Below, in pieces: positions 28,200 through 35,717 of a stretch of DNA of 62,154 nucleotides. The stretch's first letter is position 1. Every line of letters begins with the position of its first letter. The translations under genes and the position numbers were made by a program. Source of the stretch: Sphingomonadales bacterium (lineage in GTDB: Bacteria > Pseudomonadota > Alphaproteobacteria > Sphingomonadales > Sphingomonadaceae); the NCBI GenBank assembly GCA_028289885.1, contig JAQGKX010000085.1, forward strand, positions 1-62,154, in the 5' to 3' direction. Under the pieces are notes generated by a model that worked only from the letters and a program-made list of their open reading frames with translations, was not told the origin of the DNA and did no database searches.

Positions 28200-28962
28200 A
28201 TTTCAGCATTTCATCGGCGGCAGAGATCATCTTGGAATTGACCTCATAGGCGCGCTGGGTTTCGATCATGTCGACCAGTTCCTCGACGACATTGACGTTC
28301 GAGGCCTCGAGTGCGCCCGATCGGATCGTGCCACGCCCTTCGAGGCCCGGTGCACCGACTTGTGGCGCGCCGCTCGCTGGCGTTTCGGCCAGCAAATTGT
28401 CGCCTAGCGACTGCAACCCTGCCGCGTTCACGAAACTCGCGGTCTCGATTTTGCCGAGTTCGGTCACGGCCCCCTCGACCGTCGCGGACGCCGTGCCGTC
28501 GCTGCCGATGGTGATCGCCTGCGCGCCCGTCGGGATCGTGATTGCGGGCTGGACCGGTAGCCCTGCGGACGTGACGAGCGCGCCTTCAGGAGACTGGCTG
28601 AAATCGCCCGCCCGCGTATAGGCGGTCTTGCCGTCAGGCGTCCGGACCTGAAAATACCCTGAGCCTTCGATGGCCAGATCGAGTGAATTGCTCGTCGTCG
28701 TGAAAGACCCTTGCGTGTCGATTCGCGCGGTGCCGGTCATCTGGACGCCCGAACCGAGCGACAACCCTACCGCGTATTTATTCTCGGCAGAGGATGGCGC
28801 GCCCGGCGTTGTGATCGCTTGATAGGCCAGCGTCTCGAACGTTGCGCGGTCGCGTTTGAACCCGGTCGTGTTCACGTTCGCCAGATTGTTGGCGATGACG
28901 CGCATCCGGGTGTTCTCGGCGTCCAGCCCGGTGCGGGCGACCTGTAGTGCGGCATTGGCCAT
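28180..28962 (-). CDS. flgG: Flagellar distal rod protein FlgG
   Basis: A 260-residue rod subunit. The N-terminal ALQVARTGLDAENTRMRVIA with NNLANVNTTGFKRDRATFET is the rod signature. GSGVQMTGTARIDTQGSFTT, LDLAIEGSGYFQVRTPDGKT and the C-terminal GALEASNVNVVEELVDMIETQ, with RAYEVNSKMISAADEML, complete the canonical FlgG pattern. Length equals E. coli FlgG (260). It lies between flgF and flgH in the standard order. Confidence 0.96.
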   Translation of the reverse strand: MANAALQVARTGLDAENTRMRVIANNLANVNTTGFKRDRATFETLAYQAITTPGAPSSAENKYAVGLSLGSGVQMTGTARIDTQGSFTTTSNSLDLAIEGSGYFQVRTPDGKTAYTRAGDFSQSPEGALVTSAGLPVQPAITIPTGAQAITIGSDGTASATVEGAVTELGKIETASFVNAAGLQSLGDNLLAETPASGAPQVGAPGLEGRGTIRSGALEASNVNVVEELVDMIETQRAYEVNSKMISAADEMLKYVNQQV

Positions 28963-28971
28963 GGTTGTTTC

Positions 28972-29715
28972 CTAACTCGGCAATTTCATGAGGTTGGCGG
29001 TGTCCGCATCCATCTCGCGTGCGGTGGTCAGCATCTTGACCTGCGTGTCCCAGGCGCGCGACGCGTCGATCATATCGACCAGCGCCGTCGTCGGATTTAC
29101 GTTGGACCCCTCCAAAGCGTGCAGGGTCAGGCGGGCTTCGGGATCGGCAGGCAGCGCGCCGCCGTCCTTCACCCGGAACAAACCGTCGATCTGTTTGACA
29201 ACGGTCGAGCCGGTCGCCGACGCCAGCTTCAGCCGGTCGATCTGCTGCGGTGCATTGGGATCGCCGCCAGCGGGAACGATCCAGATCGAACCGTCGCTGT
29301 TGATCGTCACGCGGTCGGAAGGGGGAACGGTGATCGGGCCGCCGTCTCCAACAACCGGATGCCCGTCGCCGGTCGTCAGCAATCCGCTGTCGCTGACGAT
29401 CAGGTCGCCGCGCCGGGTATAGGCTTCGTCGCCATCTTCAGCCTGCACGGTCAACAATGCGCCACCCTGCAACGCGATGTCCAAGGGGCGGCCCGTATCG
29501 ATCACGGCACCACCCTGCATATCGGCGGCAGTCACCTCTTCGGACGCGAAAGCACGGTCCTGCAGCTCCGCGCCCTTCAGCCACAATGGACGAACGCTCG
29601 CGATTTCGGCGCGGAAACCGGTCGTCGATGCGTTGGCGAGGTTGTTCGCCGTCACAGCCTGCCGCGCCATCGCCGCTTTCATGGCCGACAGCGATGTGTG
29701 GATCAGCCGGTCCAT
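28972..29715 (-). CDS. flgF: Flagellar proximal rod protein FlgF
   Basis: A 247-residue rod subunit. It starts MDRLIHTSLSAMKAAMARQA, then VTANNLANASTTGFRAEIAS. GGAVIDTGRPLDIALQGGAL and the C-terminal LEGSNVNPTTALVDMIDASR, with AWDTQVKMLTTAREMD, match FlgF. Length is close to E. coli FlgF (251). It sits between flgE and flgG, nine bases from the flgG start. Confidence 0.94.
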   Translation of the reverse strand: MDRLIHTSLSAMKAAMARQAVTANNLANASTTGFRAEIASVRPLWLKGAELQDRAFASEEVTAADMQGGAVIDTGRPLDIALQGGALLTVQAEDGDEAYTRRGDLIVSDSGLLTTGDGHPVVGDGGPITVPPSDRVTINSDGSIWIVPAGGDPNAPQQIDRLKLASATGSTVVKQIDGLFRVKDGGALPADPEARLTLHALEGSNVNPTTALVDMIDASRAWDTQVKMLTTAREMDADTANLMKLPS

Positions 29716-29716
29716 A

Positions 29717-30544
29717 TCAGGCGCGCAGGTTGATAATGGTCGTGGTCATGGCGCTGGCGGTTTCGATGGCCTTTGCATTGGCCTGAAAATTCCGTTGCGC
29801 ACCGATCAGCGCGACTAGTTCCTCGGTAATATCGACATTGGCGCGTTCGATGGCACCCGAGCGGATCGACCCAAGTGCGCCGGTCTGGGCAGCATTGATC
29901 GCTGGCGGCCCGCTGTCGCCGCTCGATTGCCAGTGCGCGTCGCCGATCGGACGCAATGCTTCCTGCGCAGTGAAGCCCGCCATCGCGACCTTGCCGAGCA
30001 TTTCGTTGCTGCCGTCGCTATAGGTTGCCGTAACGAGCCCATCGTCTCCGATCGAGATGTTCGACAGGCCGACATTGGGGTCGCCGGGTTTGGAGGTCGG
30101 CATGACGAAATCGGTGAGCGCCGCCATCGTGTGGCTCGTGACGGCACCATTGGCATCGACCGGCAACAGCTGCAGCGTCGATCCGATGGTATCGGTGACT
30201 TTCCCGTCGATGACATTGAACGCGCCGTTGCGTGTGTAGCTGAGTTCCGACCGTGGCGGGTTGCCGCGAACGACGAACATGCCTTCGCCAGCGACGGCGA
30301 GGTCGAGCGTCTTGTCGGTAGCCTCCAGAGTCCCCTGCGTGAACTGCTGGGTGATGCCGTTCAGCCGCGTGCCCTGTCCGGCGATCATCTTGGTCGCCTG
30401 CGTGGGAGAGGATGCGAACAGGTCTCCAAACACCGCGCGGCTTTTCTTGAACCCCGCCGATCCGACGTTGGCAACGTTGTTCGATATGACCGACAGGTCG
30501 GTTTGCGCGGCCTTCAGGCCCGACAGCGAGGTATAGAATGACAT
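29717..30544 (-). CDS. flgE: Flagellar hook protein FlgE (short form)
   Basis: A 275-residue hook subunit. It starts SFYTSLSGLKAAQTDLSVIS, then NNVANVGSAGFKKSRAVFGD, and has LDLAVAGEGMFVVRGNPPRS and the C-terminal IERANVDITEELVALIGAQR with NFQANAKAIETASAMT. E. coli FlgE is 402 residues and Caulobacter FlgE is longer, so most of the outer D2/D3 region is absent. ATG at 30544 was chosen for the standard N-terminus, although the frame stays open upstream. Order (after flgD, before flgF) supports FlgE rather than another rod protein. Confidence 0.92.
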   Translation of the reverse strand: MSFYTSLSGLKAAQTDLSVISNNVANVGSAGFKKSRAVFGDLFASSPTQATKMIAGQGTRLNGITQQFTQGTLEATDKTLDLAVAGEGMFVVRGNPPRSELSYTRNGAFNVIDGKVTDTIGSTLQLLPVDANGAVTSHTMAALTDFVMPTSKPGDPNVGLSNISIGDDGLVTATYSDGSNEMLGKVAMAGFTAQEALRPIGDAHWQSSGDSGPPAINAAQTGALGSIRSGAIERANVDITEELVALIGAQRNFQANAKAIETASAMTTTIINLRA

Positions 30545-30558
30545 GGGTTTTCTCCGGT

Positions 30559-31212
30559 TCAGCCGAGGCGGATTGCGGCGTCGGGGGCGATCAGGCCGTT
30601 GGGCGTGACGAGGCGCTGGGCGCTGCCGCCCGCGGGTGACTGGACGGCAGTAATCGGGGTCCAGACGTTGGTCGTGGTGGCGACGGTGGTCGAACCGTTC
30701 TTGGCCGTCACGCGAACGCGCAACGGGCCGCTTGCCGGGCCAGCATCGCCATTGCCGTCCCATCTGAAGGTGACCGTGCCTTCGCTTTTCCCGAGCGTTT
30801 CGCTGTGGACGATCAACCCGTTGGTATCGAGCATATCGATGGTCACGCGGTCGGCGGATGCGTCCAGATTGACCTGTCCGGTATAGCTGCCGTCGGTCCC
30901 GCGATTGACGAAGTCGCCCGCGATCAGCGCGCTTTTGCCGATCCATCCGGCTGCGTCGCCGACGCGTCCCGTATCGAGTTTCGCCGCAATGGCCTTCAAC
31001 GAAGCGTTCATTTCGGAAATACCGGCGACGCTGGAGAATTGCGCCATCTGGGCGACCATTTGTGTGTTGTCCATCGGTGCAAAAGGATCCTGTGTCTGGA
31101 GTTGAGTGGTCATAAGTTTGAGGAATGAAGTCTGGTCGAGCGCGCCGTTGCCCGAGGCTTTGGTCGCGGCGTTCAGGCCCGCGATGCTGGTTGTTGAGAT
31201 GGGGCTGGTCAT
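30559..31212 (-). CDS. flgD: Flagellar hook-capping scaffold FlgD
   Basis: A 217-residue hook assembly scaffold. The N-terminal FlgD signature is GALDQTSFLKLMTTQLQTQD, followed by PFAPMDNTQMVAQMAQFSSV. The C-terminal half contains the FlgD Ig-like/tudor region with VTIDMLDTNGLIVHSETLG and GTVTFRWDGNGDAG. Length is near E. coli FlgD (231). It overlaps flgC by four bases. Confidence 0.94.
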   Translation of the reverse strand: MTSPISTTSIAGLNAATKASGNGALDQTSFLKLMTTQLQTQDPFAPMDNTQMVAQMAQFSSVAGISEMNASLKAIAAKLDTGRVGDAAGWIGKSALIAGDFVNRGTDGSYTGQVNLDASADRVTIDMLDTNGLIVHSETLGKSEGTVTFRWDGNGDAGPASGPLRVRVTAKNGSTTVATTTNVWTPITAVQSPAGGSAQRLVTPNGLIAPDAAIRLG

Positions 31213-31613
31213 CGGCCGATCCTCAGCGTGTCGAGCATCAGCGACTTGGCGGTTTCGAGCACCTGCACATTGTTCTGATACTGGCGCGATGCTTCCATCA
31301 TCTCGACCATCTCGGCGGTCGAATCGACGCCAGCTTCCCAGACGTTGCCGTCCTTGTCCGCGAGCGGGTGGTTCGGTTCGTGCCTTCGTGTCGCAGGTGT
31401 TGTCGATGCAATGACGCGATCGACCTGGACAGTCGCGATGCCGGGCTCGCTGCCGACCGACCGGAAAACCGGTTTCAGCGCGCGAAAGGCTCCGGCTTCG
31501 GTGTTCGAGATTGACCCCGCGTTGGCGAGGTTGGAGGCGGTCGTGTTCAGCCGGACGAGCTGCGCGGACATGGCACGGCCTGATATATCAAAGACACTAA
31601 GGCGGTTGGGCAT
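31209..31613 (-). CDS. flgC: Flagellar proximal rod protein FlgC
   Basis: A 134-residue rod subunit. It has VFDISGRAMSAQLVRLNTTA with SNLANAGSISNTEAGAFRAL near the N-terminus, and VDSTAEMVEMMEASRQYQNN with VQVLETAKSLMLDTLRI at the C-terminus, as in FlgC (134 residues in E. coli). It lies two bases after flgB. Confidence 0.94.
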   Translation of the reverse strand: MPNRLSVFDISGRAMSAQLVRLNTTASNLANAGSISNTEAGAFRALKPVFRSVGSEPGIATVQVDRVIASTTPATRRHEPNHPLADKDGNVWEAGVDSTAEMVEMMEASRQYQNNVQVLETAKSLMLDTLRIGR

Positions 31614-31615
31614 GG

Positions 31616-31954
31616 TTATTCCCCTTTCAAGGCGCGGGTGACGGTGGCGATGCGGCCTTCGAGAAAGGCGAGCGTCGTGCGGTACTGGACAGCGTTTTCG
31701 GCAAAGGCGGTCTGTTCGGTCGACAGTTCGACGGTGTTGCCGTCGAGCGAAGGCTGGACGGGAACGCGATACCGGAGCGCGCTCGCCGGATCATTGCCCG
31801 AAGCGGCAAGTCCGAGTGCGCTTTCAAAGTCGATGTCCCGGGCCTTGTAGTTCGGCGTGGCGGCGTTCGCGATGTTCGACGCGAGCATCGTTAGCCGCGC
31901 CGACCGGAGCGAAAGCGCCATCCCATGAATTCCGAAGAGTGCGTCCTGTGGCAT
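31616..31954 (-). CDS. flgB: Flagellar proximal rod protein FlgB
   Basis: A rod subunit of about 112 residues. DALFGIHGMALSLRSARLTM, then LASNIANAATPNYKARDIDF, aligns with the E. coli FlgB N-terminus. The C-terminal AENAVQYRTTLAFLEGRIAT is the expected helix. The start is not certain. ATG at 31954 lies only about two bases after the transcription start implied by the sigma-54 promoter at 31966-31981. A TTG at 31963 would fall before it. ATG at 31921 would leave a 35-base leader but remove a conserved helix. ATG 31954 is kept on homology grounds. It leads the flgB-flgL operon. Confidence 0.9.
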   Translation of the reverse strand: MPQDALFGIHGMALSLRSARLTMLASNIANAATPNYKARDIDFESALGLAASGNDPASALRYRVPVQPSLDGNTVELSTEQTAFAENAVQYRTTLAFLEGRIATVTRALKGE

Positions 31955-31965
31955 GTCGGTCAATC

Positions 31966-31981
31966 AGCAAACGCCGTGCCA
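31966..31981 (-). promoter_or_regulatory. Sigma-54 promoter of flgB operon
   Basis: Minus strand TGGCACGGCGTTTGCT: GG and GC dinucleotides separated by exactly ten bases, matching TGGCAC-N5-TTGCW. It lies back to back with the flgA promoter at 32015-32031. Confidence 0.85.
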
Positions 31982-32014
31982 GTTTGCCATAACCCACCGA
32001 AAAGCGCGGTTTCC

Positions 32015-32031
32015 TTGGCACGGATGATGCT
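32015..32031 (+). promoter_or_regulatory. Sigma-54 promoter of flgA
   Basis: TTGGCACGGATGATGCT: GG at 32017-32018 and GC at 32029-32030 with ten bases between. The predicted transcription start near 32041 gives a 24-base leader before flgA, containing AAGGAGAG as the ribosome site. Confidence 0.85.
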
Positions 32032-32064
32032 GGGTGTCGGGTTCAACCAACAAGGAGAGCGACG

Positions 32065-32532
32065 ATGGCGTCATTTTTACGACGGGCTGCGGTGGCCGTG
32101 GCCCTGATCGCGACACAGGCACGTGCGGAGGGGTGGCAGAATCTTGACGCCCTCGACGCGGCGGTGGCGGCTGCGGTGGGAAGCACTGGTGCGGCAAGAC
32201 CGGTGGATCGACGGATCAAGCTGGCCAATTGTCCCGAAGCGGTCAGCGTCGGTGCGCCAATCGCCGGATCGGTGACGGTGGCGTGCAACAGTATCGGCTG
32301 GCGCATACGCGTGCCGGTCAGTGCGACCGCGCTTGCCTTTGCGGGGCCGTTGCTGATGCGCAAGGGCGACCCGGTTTCGGTCGTGACCGGGGCCGCCGGG
32401 TTTAGCGCATCGGTATCGGGCATTGCGGAAGGCGAGGGCCGATTGGGTGAGCGCGTTCGTGTCAGGACCGGGCCGGGCGCGTCGGTGATCGTGGGCCTGA
32501 TCGCCGACCCCGGCACTGTGCGAATTTATTGA
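32065..32532 (+). CDS. flgA: Flagellar P-ring assembly chaperone FlgA
   Basis: A 155-residue periplasmic chaperone needed for FlgI ring formation. It has an N-terminal signal peptide (MASFLRRAAVAVALIATQAR, cleavage near ARA). The conserved FlgA/SAF region includes GPLLMRKGDPVSVVTGAAGF, GEGRLGERVRVRTGPGASVI and VGLIADPGTVRIY at the end, with two cysteines (KLANCPEA and TVACNS). It is shorter than E. coli FlgA (219) because the N-terminal domain is reduced. It is followed by flgM, which has its own sigma-28-like promoter. Confidence 0.92.
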   Translation: MASFLRRAAVAVALIATQARAEGWQNLDALDAAVAAAVGSTGAARPVDRRIKLANCPEAVSVGAPIAGSVTVACNSIGWRIRVPVSATALAFAGPLLMRKGDPVSVVTGAAGFSASVSGIAEGEGRLGERVRVRTGPGASVIVGLIADPGTVRIY

Positions 32533-32559
32533 TTAAGCTTTTCTACCATTTGCCGTTAT
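32533..32559 (+). promoter_or_regulatory. Sigma-28 (FliA) promoter of flgM
   Basis: TTAA at 32533-32536, a 15-base gap, then GCCGTTAT at 32552-32559. This is one base off TAAA in the -35 box and close to GCCGATAA at -10. Leader to the flgM ATG is about 25-30 bases. Confidence 0.65.
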
Positions 32560-32592
32560 CCGAACGAGGCAGGTTTCAGCGGGGCGGACGAT

Positions 32593-32847
32593 ATGGTCAA
32601 TGGTGTAAGAATGAACGGAGCCGCGCCGCTCGATCGGCCCGCGCGGCCCGTTGCGGGAACCGCGAAGCGGGCGGCTCCGCTTGATGTCCAGCCGCAATCG
32701 ACGGTGGCCGCCCTGGCTGCACAGGTCGCTCCGATCGATACATCGCGCGTCGCCGCGATCCGGGCAGGGATTGCCGATGGCAGCTACCGTGTCGACCCCG
32801 ATGCGATTGCGGCGCGGATGATCGAGGACGATCTGCCGCCCCGCTAG
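32593..32847 (+). CDS. flgM: Anti-sigma-28 factor FlgM
   Basis: An 84-residue protein that binds FliA in the cytoplasm and is exported once the hook is finished. The first half is disordered and rich in Pro/Ala/Arg. The C-terminal helices DTSRVAAIRAGIADGSYRVD and PDAIAARMIEDDL match the FlgM core (V..IR.AI..G.Y.VD...IA..MI). An internal ATG at codon 7 is possible. Its sigma-28 promoter fits the usual feedback, in which FliA makes more of its own inhibitor. It lies between flgA and the transglycosylase. Confidence 0.9.
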   Translation: MVNGVRMNGAAPLDRPARPVAGTAKRAAPLDVQPQSTVAALAAQVAPIDTSRVAAIRAGIADGSYRVDPDAIAARMIEDDLPPR

Positions 32848-32852
32848 GCCGA

Positions 32853-32869
32853 TTGGCACGGGCTTTGCT
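32853..32869 (+). promoter_or_regulatory. Sigma-54 promoter of the transglycosylase-flhA-fliA operon
   Basis: TTGGCACGGGCTTTGCT with GG at 32855-32856 and GC at 32867-32868, exactly ten bases apart. The predicted transcription start near 32879 is 20 bases before the ATG, with ATCGGGGAG as ribosome site in between. Confidence 0.88.
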
Positions 32870-32898
32870 GAACTCTCCCCACAAGATCGGGGAGTGTC

Positions 32899-33627
32899 AT
32901 GGTTTCGACGATATCAAGTGCGGCGCAAGTCGCCCGTGTGCAGAACGCGATTGCCACGGCGTCCGCACGGACGGGCGTGGCGTTTTCATATCTATATGCA
33001 CAGGCGAAGGTTGAGAGCAGCCTGAACCCCGATGCAAGGGCAGCAACGTCTTCGGCGACCGGTCTGTATCAATTCGTCGAACAAAGCTGGCTCGGCACCG
33101 TGGCGAAACATGGCGCGGAGCATGGGCTGGGTGCAGAGGCTGCGGCAATCGTGCGCGGCACCGACGGGCGATATCGGGTTGCCGACCCGGATGCCCGCGC
33201 GGCGATACTGGCGTTGCGCCGGAACCCCGAAGCGTCCGCAGCGATGGCGGCAGAGTTCGCGTCCGACAATCGAGTTTCGCTTGAGAAGCGTCTGGGTCAT
33301 GCGGTTGAGCCGGTCGACCTGTATCTCGCGCATTTCCTCGGTGCGGCGGGGGCGGGCAAGTTCCTGCAAGCCGCCGAGGCCGATCCGCAAGCGTCGGGTG
33401 CAGCGCTGTTCCCGGCGGCGGCGCGCGCCAATCATGCGGTCTTCTATGACCGGTCGGGAGCGCCCCGTTCGTTGACCGAAATTCGTCAGAAATTTGCCAA
33501 CAAGTTCGAACCCGAAGCCCCGCGACCTGCCCTGCAATGGGCCAGCGCCACACCCGCCCGAATGGCCAATCCGGCCAACGCACGGCTGGCATATCTAATG
33601 CTGGCGTCGCTTGGAGTACAGGCATGA
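32899..33627 (+). CDS. Flagellar lytic transglycosylase (SLT domain)
   Basis: A 242-residue peptidoglycan hydrolase. The SLT catalytic region is FSYLYAQAKVESSLNPDARA (catalytic Glu in VESS), then SSATGLYQFVEQSWLGTVAK, the G-L-x-Q-F/W-Ser region of family 1 transglycosylases. The C-terminal 80 residues are Ala/Pro-rich. No signal peptide is seen, so export through the flagellar type III system is likely, as reported for flagellar transglycosylases such as SltF. It is the first gene of the operon with flhA and fliA, and it would open the wall for the rod in place of the missing FlgJ hydrolase half. Confidence 0.88.
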   Translation: MVSTISSAAQVARVQNAIATASARTGVAFSYLYAQAKVESSLNPDARAATSSATGLYQFVEQSWLGTVAKHGAEHGLGAEAAAIVRGTDGRYRVADPDARAAILALRRNPEASAAMAAEFASDNRVSLEKRLGHAVEPVDLYLAHFLGAAGAGKFLQAAEADPQASGAALFPAAARANHAVFYDRSGAPRSLTEIRQKFANKFEPEAPRPALQWASATPARMANPANARLAYLMLASLGVQA

Positions 33628-35717
33628 TGCCGTCGGACACCATGCTCCGCCTGTGGGGATCGGCAGCGCGCGGGAGCATCCTGCCGTTCATGACATTGGC
33701 GATTGTCGTACTGATGATCGTGCCGGTGCCCAGCATCGTTCTCGACATCGGATTCATCGCCAACATTGCGATATCGCTGGCGGTGCTGATGATCGCACTG
33801 AACGCCGCGCAGCCGATCGAATTTTCATCCTTCCCAACGGTATTGCTGTTCGCCACCTTGTTGCGCCTGTCTTTGAACGTCGCCTCGACCCGCGTCGTGC
33901 TGGTCGCGGGACACAAGGGCGAGGCTGCGGCGGGCCATGTGATCGAGGCGTTCGGGACGTTCGTGATCGGTGGCAATTGGGCGGTCGGGCTGTTTGTGTT
34001 TCTGATCGTGATGATCATTAACCTAGTCGTCATCACCAAAGGCGCGGGCCGCGTTTCCGAAGTCTCGGCGCGCTTCACGCTCGACGCGCTGCCGGGCAAG
34101 CAGATGGCGATCGACGCCGACCTGAACGCCGGTCTGATGACTCCCGAACAGGCCAAGGCGCGACGTCAGGAAGTGGCGACCGAAGCCGATTTCTATGGCT
34201 CGATGGATGGCGCGTCGAAGTTCGTGAAGGGCGACGCCGTTGCGGGCGTCATGATCCTCGCGATCAACATCGTTGGCGGCATCGTGCTTGGCACAATGTC
34301 GCACGGCATGGTGCTGGCGGATGCGGCGAAAACCTATGTCCTGCTGGCGATCGGCGACGCGCTGGTCGCGCAGGTGCCAGCATTGCTGCTGTCGATTGCG
34401 GCGGCGGCGATCGTCACGCGCGTGTCATCTCCGCTCGATTTGGCAGGGCAGGTCACGTCGCAGTTCGGCAAGTCTGCGGCGTGGATTCCGGTGGCGGCGA
34501 TCATGGCGTTCCTCGGCCTGTTGCCGGGTATGCCGCATCTGATTGTGCTTCCGGCCGCGCTGGGAGCGGGTGTGCTGGCGCGGCAACTTCGCAAGAAAGA
34601 GCGCGCGACCATCGTCACCATCGCGCCAATGCCGACCGCGCCTTCGCATATGATCGAATGGAGCGACCTGCACGACGGCGCGGCGCTGTCGGTGGACATC
34701 GGCTATGCGTTGATCGGGCTGGTCGACGAACGTCGCGGCGCGCCGTTGATGGCGCGGATCACGGCGATCCGGCGGCAGTTGTCGCGCGAACTGGGCTTCG
34801 TAGTGCCGCAAGTCCGCGTGCGCGACGATTTGTCACTTGCGCCCAACGCTTACCGTCTGACGCTGGCGGGCATGGTGGTCGGTGAGGACGAGGCTTATCC
34901 CGACGACTTTCTCGCGCTCGATTCAGGTGACATCGAAACGCCGGTAATCGGTCGCGCGGTCAAGGATCCGACGTTCGGGCTGGACGCAGTATGGGTCGCA
35001 GCAGAGTCCCGGTCGGACGCGATCGCGGCGGGATACACCGTCGTCGATGCGCCGACCGTTATCGCCACCCACCTGAACCGCGCGATCGTCAGCGGCGCGG
35101 CGGACCTGTTCGGCATCGACGAAGCGCAAAAACTGGTCGATGCGCTGAAGGAGGGCGCACCCGAACTTGCCAAGGGACTGACGCCGCAGCCGTTCGGACT
35201 GTCTGCGATTGCCGCCCTGTGCCGCAGCCTGTTGGCAGAAGGTGTTCCCCTGAAGGATTTCCGCCGGATCGCGCTCGCCATGATCGATTGTGCTGCGCTG
35301 GCGACGACGCCCAAGCCGCTGGTCGAGGCGGTACGGCAGCGGATCGGAGCGTTGATCGTGCAGACCATCGTGCCGGTTCGCATGCCGCTTCCCGCGATCA
35401 CCCTCGATCCCGGTCTCGAACTGCTGCTGGCGCAAGCCATCCACGTTGGTCCGGACGCGGAATTTCCGTTCGAGCCGGCGCTTTCGACGCGGATCGTGGC
35501 CGCGGTCGGGGATGCTGCGGCACCGCTCGTGGCCAGCGCGCGGAGCTTTGCCGTCATCACCTCACCGCTCGCGCGAGCGTCGCTGTCCCGGCTGCTGCGA
35601 CCCCATTTGCCCGAGACGCCGGTGCTGTCGTTTCTCGAGATACCCGATTCCAAACCGGTCGACATCGTCGCGGTCGTCGGTGCACCCATTCACGCAATTG
35701 CCGAAGGAGACGCATGA
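33624..35717 (+). CDS. flhA: Flagellar export gate protein FlhA
   Basis: A 697-residue export gate protein. The N-terminal half has about eight transmembrane helices (for example PFMTLAIVVLMIVPVPSIVL and NIAISLAVLMIALNA). The FHIPEP signature is SSFPTVLLFATLLRLSLNVA with ITKGAGRVSEVSARFTLDAL and PGKQMAIDADLNAGLM. The C-terminal cytoplasmic domain includes EAQKLVDALKEGAPELAKGL and IPDSKPVDIVAVVG. It forms the ring that docks export substrates. ATG at 33624 overlaps the transglycosylase stop (ATGATG). The stop overlaps fliA in the same way. Confidence 0.97.
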   Translation: MMPSDTMLRLWGSAARGSILPFMTLAIVVLMIVPVPSIVLDIGFIANIAISLAVLMIALNAAQPIEFSSFPTVLLFATLLRLSLNVASTRVVLVAGHKGEAAAGHVIEAFGTFVIGGNWAVGLFVFLIVMIINLVVITKGAGRVSEVSARFTLDALPGKQMAIDADLNAGLMTPEQAKARRQEVATEADFYGSMDGASKFVKGDAVAGVMILAINIVGGIVLGTMSHGMVLADAAKTYVLLAIGDALVAQVPALLLSIAAAAIVTRVSSPLDLAGQVTSQFGKSAAWIPVAAIMAFLGLLPGMPHLIVLPAALGAGVLARQLRKKERATIVTIAPMPTAPSHMIEWSDLHDGAALSVDIGYALIGLVDERRGAPLMARITAIRRQLSRELGFVVPQVRVRDDLSLAPNAYRLTLAGMVVGEDEAYPDDFLALDSGDIETPVIGRAVKDPTFGLDAVWVAAESRSDAIAAGYTVVDAPTVIATHLNRAIVSGAADLFGIDEAQKLVDALKEGAPELAKGLTPQPFGLSAIAALCRSLLAEGVPLKDFRRIALAMIDCAALATTPKPLVEAVRQRIGALIVQTIVPVRMPLPAITLDPGLELLLAQAIHVGPDAEFPFEPALSTRIVAAVGDAAAPLVASARSFAVITSPLARASLSRLLRPHLPETPVLSFLEIPDSKPVDIVAVVGAPIHAIAEGDA

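Noticed and set aside
30545-30946. Upstream extension of flgE by 134 codons
   Set aside because: The extra part is Arg-rich and overlaps flgD in another frame. Homology starts at ATG 30544.
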